Shown here in pieces: positions 20,512-28,781 of a stretch of 64,000 nt of DNA. The stretch's first letter is position 1. Every line of letters begins with the position of its first letter. Source of the stretch: Caenimonas koreensis DSM 17982 (lineage in GTDB: Bacteria; Pseudomonadota; Gammaproteobacteria; Burkholderiales; Burkholderiaceae_C); contig NZ_WJBU01000001.1 of the NCBI RefSeq assembly GCF_009646335.1, positions 310,001 through 374,000 on the forward strand. Direction: 5' to 3'. The notes beneath the pieces are model-generated. The model did not search any database. It had not been told where the DNA came from and was given only the letters and a program-made list of their open reading frames with translations. The position numbers and the translations under genes are program-made.

Positions 20512-21000
20512 ATGCCTGCGTCCAAGACCACCGCGACGCTGGCCCGACTGTACGCACGCCCCGGCTTCCTTCTCAGGCGCGCCCACCAGATTTCGGCTGC
20601 CGTGTTTGAAGACGAGTGCCGCTCGCTGGCGCTCACGCCGGCGCAGTTTGGCGTGCTGACGGTACTCAAGTCGCATCCGGGCCTGGGCCAGTCCAGCCTG
20701 GCTCGCGCGCTGGGTTTCGACAAAGTCACCGTGCTGCGCGTATTGCGGGGCCTGGAAGCGCGGGGGTTCGTTGCCCGCGAGCCGGCGCCCGACAACAAGC
20801 GCAACGTGTCGGTCGCACTGACGCCAGGCGGGCTCGATGTGCTGACGCAGGCTCAAAAGCCCGCCGAACGCGCTTACAAACGCCTGCTGGCGCCGCTTTC
20901 GAAAACGCAGCAAGAAGAGCTTGTGGTCCTGCTGCAATTGCTCACGGGCGAGCTGGAAGACGACGCCCGCGCTGCATTCGTGCCGCCCGGCGGCCGCTGA
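20512..21000 (+). CDS. MarR-family transcriptional regulator
   Basis: This is a MarR-type winged-helix dimer of 162 residues from the ATG at 20512. Recognisable are LTPAQFGVLTVLKSHPGLGQSSLARALGFDKVTVLRVLRGLEARGFV (winged helix) and the wing ARE...DNKRNVSVALTPGG. The frame extends upstream, with GTG at 20479 and ATG at 20404 as alternatives. None of the three has a good ribosome-binding site. It is divergent from the Bug/monooxygenase pair and is its likely regulator. It converges on moaE with only six bases between the stops. Confidence 0.85.
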   Translation: MPASKTTATLARLYARPGFLLRRAHQISAAVFEDECRSLALTPAQFGVLTVLKSHPGLGQSSLARALGFDKVTVLRVLRGLEARGFVAREPAPDNKRNVSVALTPGGLDVLTQAQKPAERAYKRLLAPLSKTQQEELVVLLQLLTGELEDDARAAFVPPGGR

Positions 21001-21006
21001 GCTTGT

Positions 21007-21474
21007 TCAGGCATTCGGCCTGGAGATGCCCCACTTGGCCAGCGCTGCATCGTCGCTGGCGCGGGCATCGACCCAGCGTGAGCCTTCAGGCGTGACTTCC
21101 TTCTTCCAGAAAGGCGCCTGCGTCTTCAGGTAGTCCATCAGGAATTCGCAGGCCTTGAAGCTCTCGCCGCGGTGGGCCGATGTAACGGCCACCATCACGA
21201 TCTGGTCGAGCGGCTGCAAGAGGCCAATGCGATGGATCACGCGCGCGGCGAAGATGTCGAAGCGGCGGTGGGCCTCGTCGATCATGTCTTCGATGGCCTG
21301 CTCCGTCATGCCGGGGTAGTGTTCCAGCTCCATCGAGCTCACGCTGGCGCCGTCATTGCGGTCACGCACCGTGCCGATGAAGGCGCACACGGCACCCACA
21401 CGCTTGTCTTCGCTGCGCAGCGCGGCGACTTCCGCTGCCAGGTCGAAGTCTTCGGGCTGGACGCGAACGCGCAT
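21007..21474 (-). CDS. moaE: Molybdopterin synthase catalytic subunit MoaE
   Basis: MoaE forms the large subunit of molybdopterin synthase. With thiocarboxylated MoaD it inserts two sulfurs into precursor Z (cPMP). The 155-residue protein has AVCAFIGTVRDRNDG near the N-terminus, MELEHYPGMTE, and the active-site region SAHRGESFKACEFLMDYLKTQAPFWKKE with its catalytic lysine. It starts one base after moaD and is the last gene of the long leftward run. Confidence 0.96.
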   Translation of the reverse strand: MRVRVQPEDFDLAAEVAALRSEDKRVGAVCAFIGTVRDRNDGASVSSMELEHYPGMTEQAIEDMIDEAHRRFDIFAARVIHRIGLLQPLDQIVMVAVTSAHRGESFKACEFLMDYLKTQAPFWKKEVTPEGSRWVDARASDDAALAKWGISRPNA

Positions 21475-21475
21475 G

Positions 21476-21727
21476 TCAGCCGCCTGTGACGGGGGGAAAG
21501 AAGCCGACTTCGCAGCCTTCGCGCAGCAGCGCGGCGTCATCGGCCATGACTTTGTCGAGCGAGGCGCGCACCGACTTGCCGGGCGCGAGCGCCTGCGCGA
21601 AGGCACCGCCGCGTGTGATCAGCTCAGCGCGCAAGGCGCCGATGCTTTGCGCGGATGTTTCGGCAAGTTCGCTGCCGCTGCCGACAGCCTCGCGGATTGA
21701 TGCGAAATAGCGAATGCTGATCTTCAT
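21476..21727 (-). CDS. moaD: Molybdopterin synthase sulfur carrier subunit MoaD
   Basis: MoaD is the ubiquitin-like sulfur carrier of molybdopterin synthase. The 83-residue protein starts MKISIRYFASIREAVG and ends with the required Gly-Gly (residues 82-83) that is adenylated and thiocarboxylated. It overlaps the end of moeA by four bases (ATGA) and precedes moaE by one base. Confidence 0.95.
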   Translation of the reverse strand: MKISIRYFASIREAVGSGSELAETSAQSIGALRAELITRGGAFAQALAPGKSVRASLDKVMADDAALLREGCEVGFFPPVTGG

Positions 21728-22953
21728 GCGAGCAGCTCTGAAAACGGCAGGAACCGCACGGCATCGCCGTGGGCAACGGTCTGGCCAGGCGCGACGTCCA
21801 CCAGCCCGTCGCCCCAGACCATGGAGGTGAGCACGCCCGAGCCTTGGTTGGTGAAGAGTTCGAGCCCGCCCTGCGCATCGAGCCGCGCGCGCAGGAACTC
21901 GCGTCGCTTGTCCGAGCGCGGCCATGCAAAGTGCGCCGGGACCATCACGGCATTGACGTGCAGCTTCGACGCGCCCTGCAGCTTCAGCAGGAACGGCCGC
22001 ACGAGCAGCAGGAAGGTGACAAAGCTGGAGACCGGGTTGCCTGGAAGGCCGATGAAATGCGCAGCGCCCACCGTGCCGTACGCAAAGGGTTTGCCGGGCT
22101 TGACGGCGATCTGCCACAGGTCGAGCGAGCCAAGCGCCTGGACCGCGGGCTTGACGTGGTCTTCTTCGCCGACGGAGACGCCGCCGCTGGTGAGAATGAG
22201 GTCGTGTTGCTGCGACGCTTCGCGCAAGGCATTGACGGTCGCATCGAGCCGGTCGGGCACGATGCCCATGTCGGTCACGTCGCAGCCCAGGCCCTTGAGC
22301 AGCGAGCGCAGGAAGAAGCGGTTGGAGTTGTAGATGGTGCCCGGCTTCATGTTTTCGGGCGCGACCGTACCCGGCATCACGAGCTCATCGCCCGTCGAGA
22401 ACAACGCGACACGCGGCCTGCGCGCAACTTCCAGCGACGCCATGCCCACGCCTGCGGCCATGCCCAGCGATGCAGCATGCAGGCGCTCGCCGGCAGCCAG
22501 CACCACGGCGCCGCGCATGACGTCTTCGCCGCTGCGGCGGATGAATTGCGCAGGAATCGGCAGGCGATTGACTCGCACGAGCTGATCGCCGGCGGCCTCG
22601 GTGTCTTCCTGCATGACCACGGCGTCCGCGCCTTCGGGAATGACAGCGCCGGTGAAGATGCGCGCGACGCTGCCGGGCGCGAGCGCAGAAGGCGTGCTGC
22701 CCGCTGCGATGCGCTGGCTCACGGGCAGCATCACGCCTTCTTCGGTGACGTCGGCCCGGCGCACTGCATAGCCGTCCATCGCGCTGTTGTCTTGCGGGGG
22801 AATCTGCAGGGCCGACACCAGGTCGCGGGCGAGCACGCGGCCATCGGCATCGAACGTGGACACGGTCTCGGTGCCGGCCATTCGCGTTGCGTGCCCCAGC
22901 AATTCGGCCAGCGCGTCATCGAGCGGGCGAAGCGGGGAACGCGGTGCTGTCAC
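21724..22953 (-). CDS. moeA: Molybdopterin molybdenumtransferase MoeA
   Basis: MoeA inserts molybdate into adenylylated molybdopterin. The 409-residue protein carries the N-terminal linker region with DNSAMDGYAVR, the GDELV motif of the MoaB/Mog-like domain III, LTSGGVSVGEEDHVKPA, and GLPGNPVSSFVTF. The start is a GTG that overlaps the mobB stop (GTGA), so the pair is coupled. It lies in the alaA-hom-thrC-mobB-moeA-moaD-moaE run. Confidence 0.96.
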   Translation of the reverse strand: MTAPRSPLRPLDDALAELLGHATRMAGTETVSTFDADGRVLARDLVSALQIPPQDNSAMDGYAVRRADVTEEGVMLPVSQRIAAGSTPSALAPGSVARIFTGAVIPEGADAVVMQEDTEAAGDQLVRVNRLPIPAQFIRRSGEDVMRGAVVLAAGERLHAASLGMAAGVGMASLEVARRPRVALFSTGDELVMPGTVAPENMKPGTIYNSNRFFLRSLLKGLGCDVTDMGIVPDRLDATVNALREASQQHDLILTSGGVSVGEEDHVKPAVQALGSLDLWQIAVKPGKPFAYGTVGAAHFIGLPGNPVSSFVTFLLLVRPFLLKLQGASKLHVNAVMVPAHFAWPRSDKRREFLRARLDAQGGLELFTNQGSGVLTSMVWGDGLVDVAPGQTVAHGDAVRFLPFSELLA

Positions 22954-23483
22954 TTGTAGATCTCCGGGTCGTAATCAAATCGCTGGCCATTGTCCACGAG
23001 CCATTGCGCGAGCGTGTCGGGCTGGTTCAGATCCAGGATGGGCCGCGCGGTTTCTGCGGGCAATGCTGCGGGCGAGTCGGTGGCAATCGCAACAATGAAG
23101 TCATCATCAGGGTAGTTGGCCGGGTGGCCAGCAGCCGCGCGCCAGACTTCGATCTTCAACACGTCGCTGTGCTTGAAGCCTTCGACCAGCACCCAATCGA
23201 CGCCGTCGTACAGCTCGGCGATGAGTTCGTGCACCGTCAGCTGCGAGGCCTGCTCGAACTCGCGCATCAGGGCCAGCCGCTTGTCGGACGCGACAACGAC
23301 TTCAAAGGCGCCCGCCTCGCGATGGCGATACGTGTCCTTGCCCGGATGATCGATGTCGAATTTATGGTGCGCGTGCTTGACGACCGAGACGCGCAAGCCG
23401 CGCGCCTTCAACGCTGGAATCAAGCTTGCCAGCAACTGGGTTTTGCCAGCGCCGGAGTAGCCGGCAAAGCCCACGACTTTCAT
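22950..23483 (-). CDS. mobB: Molybdopterin-guanine dinucleotide biosynthesis adaptor MobB
   Basis: MobB is a GTP-binding protein that assists MobA in forming molybdopterin guanine dinucleotide. The 177-residue protein has the P-loop GYSGAGKT (residues 8-15), SVVKHAHHKFDID and WVLVEGFKH, all typical. It begins seven bases after the thrC stop and overlaps moeA by four bases. Confidence 0.93.
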   Translation of the reverse strand: MKVVGFAGYSGAGKTQLLASLIPALKARGLRVSVVKHAHHKFDIDHPGKDTYRHREAGAFEVVVASDKRLALMREFEQASQLTVHELIAELYDGVDWVLVEGFKHSDVLKIEVWRAAAGHPANYPDDDFIVAIATDSPAALPAETARPILDLNQPDTLAQWLVDNGQRFDYDPEIYK

Positions 23484-23490
23484 TGGGGCC

Positions 23491-24915
23491 TCACGCGCAA
23501 TGCGCCTCGATGAAGCTCTTCACGACCTGCACGTCGGCGGGCAGCACGGTGACGCGGCGCGGCAGCGCTTCGATGTTGGCAAAACCAGCCGGCCGCTGCG
23601 GCTCGTGGCCGAGCGCCTCCACGATGGTGGCGGCGAACTTGATCGGCAATGCGGTCTCCAGCACGATCATCGGCACGCCGGGTGTGAGGTGCTCGCGCGC
23701 TACCTTGACGCCGTCAGCGGTGTGCGTGTCGATCGTCACGCCGAAACGCTTGAACGTATCGCGGATGGTCGCAACGCGATCGGCGTGGGTGCTGCTGCCG
23801 CTCACAAAGCCGAAGCGCGCGCGGATTTGTGCGAACGCGGGGTCGCGACTCAGGTCGAACTGTCCCGACGCGGCGATCTGGTCGGCGAAGAGCGACTTCA
23901 GGCGGGGCGCATCGCGGCCGACGAGGTCGAAGACAAATCGCTCGAAGTTGCTTGCCTTGCTGATGTCCATCGACGGGCTCGATGTCTCGTGCGTGTCGGC
24001 AGCGGTGCGCACACGATAGACGCCTGTGCGGAAGAACTCGTCGAGCACGTTGTTCTCGTTGGTGGCGAGCACAAGCGTGTCGATGGGCAGGCCCATCATG
24101 CGCGCGACATGGCCGGCGCAGATGTTGCCGAAATTGCCCGATGGCACGGTGAAGCTGACCTTGGACGCGGCGTTGGCCTGCCTGGTCGCCTGGAAGTACC
24201 CCGCAAAGTAATAGACCACCTGCGCCACCAGGCGCGCCCAGTTGATCGAATTCACCGTGCCGATGCGGTACTTGCGCTTGAACTCGAGATCGTTCGAGAC
24301 GGCCTTGACGATGTCCTGGCAATCGTCGAACACGCCGTCGAGGGCAAGGTTATGGATGTTGGCGTCTTGCAGGCTGAACATCTGCGCCTGCTGGAAGGGG
24401 CTCATGCGGCCGTTGGGCGACGTCATGAAGACGCGCACGCCCTTCTTGCCGCGCATCGCGTATTCAGCTGCACTGCCTGTGTCACCCGATGTGGCGCCGA
24501 GGATGTTCAACTCTTCACCGCGGCGCGCGAGTTCGTACTCGAACAGGTTGCCCAGCAACTGCATCGCCATGTCTTTGAAGGCGAGCGTCGGGCCGTTGGA
24601 AAGCGCTTCGAGATAGAAGCCTTCATCAAGTCGCTTGAGCGGAACGATCTCTTTCGTGCCGAAGACTTCCTGCGTGTAAGTCTTGCGGCAGATCGCCTTC
24701 AGGTCATCAGCCGGGACGTCGTCGATGTAGAGCGACAGGATTTCGAACGCGAGCTCGTGATACGGCAGGTCACGCCACTTCGCGAGCGTGGCCGCGTCGA
24801 TCTGTGGATAGGACTCGGGCAAGTAGAGCCCGCCATCGGGCGCAAGGCCTTCGAGCAGGATCTCGCAAAAGCGCTTGCGGTCTGGATGACCGCGCGTGGA
24901 CAGATAAAGCATCAT
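23491..24915 (-). CDS. thrC: Threonine synthase
   Basis: ThrC converts O-phospho-L-homoserine to L-threonine with pyridoxal phosphate. The 474-residue protein is the long class typical of proteobacteria and yeast: start YLSTRGHPDRKRFCEILLEGLAPDGGLYLPE, PLP-lysine segment LAFKDMAMQ, phosphate loop ATSGDTGSAAEY and VPSGNFGNICAG. Two ATG codons in a row begin the frame; the first is used. The gap to hom is filled by a copy of the GC-rich repeat, so the native ribosome-binding site is unclear. Confidence 0.96.
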   Translation of the reverse strand: MMLYLSTRGHPDRKRFCEILLEGLAPDGGLYLPESYPQIDAATLAKWRDLPYHELAFEILSLYIDDVPADDLKAICRKTYTQEVFGTKEIVPLKRLDEGFYLEALSNGPTLAFKDMAMQLLGNLFEYELARRGEELNILGATSGDTGSAAEYAMRGKKGVRVFMTSPNGRMSPFQQAQMFSLQDANIHNLALDGVFDDCQDIVKAVSNDLEFKRKYRIGTVNSINWARLVAQVVYYFAGYFQATRQANAASKVSFTVPSGNFGNICAGHVARMMGLPIDTLVLATNENNVLDEFFRTGVYRVRTAADTHETSSPSMDISKASNFERFVFDLVGRDAPRLKSLFADQIAASGQFDLSRDPAFAQIRARFGFVSGSSTHADRVATIRDTFKRFGVTIDTHTADGVKVAREHLTPGVPMIVLETALPIKFAATIVEALGHEPQRPAGFANIEALPRRVTVLPADVQVVKSFIEAHCA

Positions 24916-24989
24916 TGCCCGCCCAGCCGCCCGAAGGGCAATGACGGCCCCCTAGGGGGGCAGGGAACGGAGTGAACGTGGGGGCTCAT
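24916..24989. repeat. GC-rich Comamonadaceae-type intergenic repeat, copy B
   Basis: Read on the minus strand, this gap begins ATGAGCCCCCACG directly after the hom stop, continues to CTGCCCCCCTAGGGGGCCG, and ends in GGGCGGGCA immediately before the thrC ATG. It shares the left part, the C/G core and the relative position with copy A (9347-9418), while the middle differs. Confidence 0.7.
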
Positions 24990-26300
24990 TTACGCGAGTT
25001 CTTCCTTGCGGATACGCGTGATGGGTGCGAGTACCGTGGGCAGCGCTTGCATCTGCGCAAGCACATCATTCATCGTGCCTTCGCGCACATCGTGCGTCAG
25101 GATGATGAGGTCGGTCTGCTTCTCGCCCTCACCTGCTTCACGCTGCAAAACGGCATCGATGCTGACGCCCGCATTCGCGAGCAGGCCGGTGACCTTGGCA
25201 AGCACGCCCGGTTCATCGGCCACGCGCAGGCGCAGGTAGTAGCTCGTCACCACTTCGCTGATTGGCAGGATGATCGCGTCGCTCATCGACTCGGGCTGGA
25301 ACGCCAGGTGCGGCACGCGATGTGCGGCATCGGCCGTGTGCAGGCGCGTGATATCCACGAGGTCTGCAATCACGGCGCTGGCTGTCGGCTCGCTGCCGGC
25401 GCCCTTGCCGTAGTACAGCGTCGTGCCGACGGCATCGCCTTGCACCACCACGGCGTTCATCGCGCCCTCGACATTTGCGATGAGGCGGCGCGTCGGGATC
25501 AGTGACGGATGCACGCGCAGCTCGATGCCCTTCGGCGTTCTCTTGGTGATGCCCAGCAGCTTGATTCGGTAGCCGAGTTGCTCGGCGTACTTGATGTCTT
25601 GCGCCGCCAGCTTGGTGATGCCTTCGACATAGGCCTTGTCGAACTGCACCGGCACGCCGAATGCGATGGCCGACATGATCGTCGCCTTGTGCGCAGCGTC
25701 GACGCCTTCGATGTCGAACGTTGGATCGGCTTCGGCGTACCCCAGGCGCTGCGCATCCTTGAGTGCTGTCGCGAAGTCGATGCCCTTGTCGCGCATCTCC
25801 GAGAGGATGAAGTTCGTCGTGCCGTTGATGATGCCGGCAATCCACTCGATGCTATTGGCGGTGAGGCCTTCGCGCAGTGCCTTGATGATGGGGATGCCCC
25901 CCGCGACTGCTGCTTCGAACGCGACCATCACACCGCGCTTGTGGGCGGCCGCGAAAATTTCTGTGCCGTGCACGGCCAGCAGAGCCTTGTTGGCAGTGAC
26001 GACGTGCTTGCCCGCGTCGATTGCTTCCATCACCAGTTGCCGAGCGATGCCGTAACCGCCGATCAGCTCAACAACGATGTCGATGTCGGGGTTGGAGATG
26101 ATTGCGCGTGCATCGGATACAACTTTGGCGCCGTTGCCAACAACCGATGTGGCGCGCGCGGTGTCCAGGTCGGCCACCATCGTGATCTCGATGCCGCGGC
26201 CTGCGCGCCGCTTGATCTCTTCCTGGTTTCGTTTGAGGACGTTGAATACCCCGCTGCCCACGGTGCCCGCACCGAGAAGGCCTACCTGAATCGCTTTCAT
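24990..26300 (-). CDS. hom: Homoserine dehydrogenase
   Basis: This enzyme reduces aspartate 4-semialdehyde to homoserine with NAD(P)H, the branch point to threonine and methionine. The 436-residue monofunctional form has the Rossmann motif GLLGAGTVGSGV (residues 8-19), the catalytic region GTTNFILSEM and GYAEADPTFDIEG, and a C-terminal ACT domain (about 350-436, LRLRVADEPGVLAKV) for threonine feedback. It overlaps alaA by four bases (ATGA). Confidence 0.96.
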   Translation of the reverse strand: MKAIQVGLLGAGTVGSGVFNVLKRNQEEIKRRAGRGIEITMVADLDTARATSVVGNGAKVVSDARAIISNPDIDIVVELIGGYGIARQLVMEAIDAGKHVVTANKALLAVHGTEIFAAAHKRGVMVAFEAAVAGGIPIIKALREGLTANSIEWIAGIINGTTNFILSEMRDKGIDFATALKDAQRLGYAEADPTFDIEGVDAAHKATIMSAIAFGVPVQFDKAYVEGITKLAAQDIKYAEQLGYRIKLLGITKRTPKGIELRVHPSLIPTRRLIANVEGAMNAVVVQGDAVGTTLYYGKGAGSEPTASAVIADLVDITRLHTADAAHRVPHLAFQPESMSDAIILPISEVVTSYYLRLRVADEPGVLAKVTGLLANAGVSIDAVLQREAGEGEKQTDLIILTHDVREGTMNDVLAQMQALPTVLAPITRIRKEELA

Positions 26301-27523
26301 GTGGTCGTACGTTTCCTGTAACTGTCGAGAAATTTTGCGATGCGCGAGATGGCTTCGCGCAGATCGTCTTCATGCGGGAGAAACACGATGCGGAAATGGT
26401 CTGGCGCTGCCCAGTTGAAGCCCGTGCCCTGCACGAGCATCACCCGCGTGGCTTCGAGCAGTTCAAGGAAGAACTGCCTGTCGTCGACGATCGGGTACAT
26501 CTTCGGGTCGAGCCGCGGGAACATGTAGAGCGCTGCTTGCGGCTTGACGCATGTCACGCCAGGGATGGCGGTGATCAACTCATAAGCCAGGTCGCGCTGG
26601 CGGCGCAGCCGGCCCCCCTCGCAGATCAGGTCGTTGATGCTCTGGTAGCCGCCAAGCGCTGTCTGGATCGCGAATTGGCCCGGCACATTGGCGCACAGCC
26701 GCATGTTGGAGAGCATCGTCAGGCCCTCGATGTAGTCGGCTGCCGCGCGCTTGTCACCCGAGACGACGAGCCAGCCCGCGCGATAGCCACATGAGCGGTA
26801 GCTCTTGGACAGCGAGTTGAAGGTGAGCGTCAGCACGTCTTCGCTGAGGCTGCCGATCGGCGTGTGGCGGGCACCGTCAAAGAGCACCTTGTCGTACACC
26901 TCGTCAGCAAAAATCACAAGGCCGTGCTCACGCGCGATGGCGACGATGCCCAGCAGCAAGTCGTCGGAATAGAGCGCGCCCGTCGGGTTGTTCGGGTTGA
27001 TGACGACGATGCCCTTGGTGGCCGGCGTGATCTTGCGGCGGATGTCATCCAGGTCGGGCATCCAGCCATTGGCTTCATCGCACAGGTAGTGAACGGGCTT
27101 GCCGCCCGAGAGGCTGGTTGCGGCGGTCCAGAGAGGATAGTCAGGTGCGGGCAACAGCAGTTCGTCACCGTTGTCGAGCAATGCGTTGGTGGCCATCGCG
27201 ATCAGTTCGCTGGCGCCGTTGCCCAGGTAGATGTCGTCGAGCGTGACGCCCTTGATCCCCTGCTTCTGGGTCTCGTGCATGACGGCCTTGCGCGCCGCGA
27301 AGATGCCCTTGCTGTCGGAGTAGCCAGAGGCATTTGACAGGTTGCGCGCCATGTCCTGCTGGATCTCCTCGGGCGCATCGAAGCCGAACACGGCGAGGTT
27401 GCCAATGTTGAGCCTGATGATCTTGTGGCCCTCTTCCTCCATGCGACGCGCGGCGTCCATGATGGGACCACGGATGTCGTACAGGACGTTCGCGAGCTTG
27501 GCTGACTTGTGGACCGTTTTCAA
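26297..27523 (-). CDS. alaA: AlaA-type pyridoxal-phosphate aminotransferase
   Basis: This is a class I/II aminotransferase of 408 residues with strong likeness to E. coli AlaA (glutamate-pyruvate aminotransferase) along its length: NVLYDIRGPIMDAA, LNIGNLAVFGFDAPEEI, PAPDYPLWTAA, INPNNPTGA, and the PLP lysine in NSLSKSYRSCG. The start codon is TTG at 27523, supported by GGAGGGG five bases before it. It heads the run alaA-hom-thrC; this context fits amino-acid biosynthesis. The exact amino-acid preference is not certain. Confidence 0.9.
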   Translation of the reverse strand: MKTVHKSAKLANVLYDIRGPIMDAARRMEEEGHKIIRLNIGNLAVFGFDAPEEIQQDMARNLSNASGYSDSKGIFAARKAVMHETQKQGIKGVTLDDIYLGNGASELIAMATNALLDNGDELLLPAPDYPLWTAATSLSGGKPVHYLCDEANGWMPDLDDIRRKITPATKGIVVINPNNPTGALYSDDLLLGIVAIAREHGLVIFADEVYDKVLFDGARHTPIGSLSEDVLTLTFNSLSKSYRSCGYRAGWLVVSGDKRAAADYIEGLTMLSNMRLCANVPGQFAIQTALGGYQSINDLICEGGRLRRQRDLAYELITAIPGVTCVKPQAALYMFPRLDPKMYPIVDDRQFFLELLEATRVMLVQGTGFNWAAPDHFRIVFLPHEDDLREAISRIAKFLDSYRKRTTT

Positions 27524-27624
27524 TGCCCCTCCGGACCGTTTGTGAGAGTGGGAAAACGTACAATTTGACCACAGTTCCGCCTTTTTTTAGTGCAGCGCAG
27601 CATTGCGATGCGCCTTCTGCGTAC

Positions 27625-28014
27625 ATGAAGCTCCAGCCCGATCAATCCAGCGTTCAGACCATCACCGGCTACGGGCCGGGCTGGGTGAGCGTGAGCACCG
27701 GTGGCGCCTCGGAGAAGATCGCGCAGAGCGTGGTTCTCACTTCTGGCGGCGCGCGTGACGCATGGCCCGCAGCGCATTTCGAAGACCTCGGGCCCGAACA
27801 CTTCGCGCAACTCGCGCAGGCGGACGTCGAGGTCATCATCTTCGGCAGCGGATCGCGCATTCGCTTCCCGCAGCCGGCGTGGCTCAAGCCGCTCATGGCA
27901 AGGCGCATTGGCCTGGAGACGATGGACAGCGCGGCTGCTTGCCGCACCTACAACATCCTCGCGCAAGAAGGCCGCAGCTGCGCGGTCGCCCTGATCCTCG
28001 AGCAGCCCGGTTAA
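27625..28014 (+). CDS. Mth938-like domain-containing protein (DUF498)
   Basis: This is a 129-residue protein of the Mth938/Xcc1710 family, related to the mitochondrial complex I assembly factor NDUFAF3. Features are ITGYGPGWVSV, VEVIIFGSGSRIRFP and the C-terminal LETMDSAAACRTYNILAQEGRSCAVALIL. The ATG at 27625 is used because it gives the family length; an extension upstream is possible but unlikely. It diverges from alaA. The bacterial function is unknown. Confidence 0.88.
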   Translation: MKLQPDQSSVQTITGYGPGWVSVSTGGASEKIAQSVVLTSGGARDAWPAAHFEDLGPEHFAQLAQADVEVIIFGSGSRIRFPQPAWLKPLMARRIGLETMDSAAACRTYNILAQEGRSCAVALILEQPG

Positions 28015-28128
28015 CCCGGCCATCCGGGGAATTTCGATTCAGGTTAAAATTGCAGGTTGCAACGGGATGCCCGCGTCCCGAGACTGAAGTAGCAACGAGC
28101 AACCCCTGTCACACGAGAAACACATTCC

Positions 28129-28605
28129 ATGGCGATCGTTGTCAACAAACCCATCCCCGAATTCGAAGCCAACGCCACAGGCGGTCTCAAGGTCTCCAAC
28201 ACGTCGCACAACGGGCAGGTCGTGATCCTGTACTTCTACCCGAAGGACAACACGCCTGGCTGCACCACCGAAGCCATGCAGTTCCGCGACAAGTACAAGG
28301 ACTTCGTGAAGGCTGGCGCCGAAGTGTTCGGCGTCTCGCGCGACAACATGAAGTCGCATGACGAATTCAAGGCCAAGCTCGAACTGCCCTTCGAGCTGAT
28401 CGCCGACACCGAAGAGAAGATGTGCCACATGTTCGGCGTGGTCAAGAACAAGATCATGTACGGCAAGAAGGTCAAGGGCATTGAGCGCAGCACGTTCCTG
28501 ATCGGCGCCGACGGCGTACTCAAGCAGGAATGGCGCGGCCTGAAGGTTCCTGGCCACGTTGATGAAGTGCTCAAGGCTGTGAAACTGCTGAAAAAGGCGG
28601 CCTGA
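28129..28605 (+). CDS. bcp: Thioredoxin-dependent peroxiredoxin, Bcp/PrxQ type (1-Cys form)
   Basis: This 158-residue peroxiredoxin reduces hydrogen and organic peroxides. The peroxidatic cysteine is C45 in YPKDNTPGCTTEAM. The resolving cysteine that E. coli Bcp has five residues later (C50) is Met here, so this is a 1-Cys-like variant. A further cysteine is C99. The rest (ELIADTEEKMCHMFGV, IERSTFLIGADG) is standard. It is separated from the next gene by a terminator. Confidence 0.93.
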   Translation: MAIVVNKPIPEFEANATGGLKVSNTSHNGQVVILYFYPKDNTPGCTTEAMQFRDKYKDFVKAGAEVFGVSRDNMKSHDEFKAKLELPFELIADTEEKMCHMFGVVKNKIMYGKKVKGIERSTFLIGADGVLKQEWRGLKVPGHVDEVLKAVKLLKKAA

Positions 28606-28635
28606 CGTTTCGTAGCAACATGGCTGATGCTGCGG

Positions 28636-28663
28636 TTGAAGCGTCACCGACCGTGTGCATAAT
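28636..28663 (+). promoter_or_regulatory. Candidate sigma-70 promoter upstream of phoH
   Basis: TTGAAG (28636-28641), a 16-base spacer and CATAAT (28658-28663) form a good sigma-70-like pair after bcp. A terminator-like hairpin lies between this promoter and phoH (28715-28744), which could act as an attenuator or could simply end read-through from bcp. Confidence 0.4.
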
Positions 28664-28714
28664 GATTCCATGCAGTTGACCACGGCGCATCGCGTCGAAA
28701 CCGCTAGACCGAAC

Positions 28715-28744
28715 AAAGCCGCCCGGCTCGCCTGGCGGCTTTTT
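28715..28744 (+). terminator. Rho-independent terminator after bcp
   Basis: The stem AAGCCGCC/GGCGGCTT has a ten-base loop, is preceded by A residues and followed by TTTT. It lies 110 bases after the bcp stop and 38 bases before phoH. Confidence 0.7.
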
Positions 28745-28781
28745 CACTTCTCGACCTTCTCATCAGGGAACCCGCACCCCC

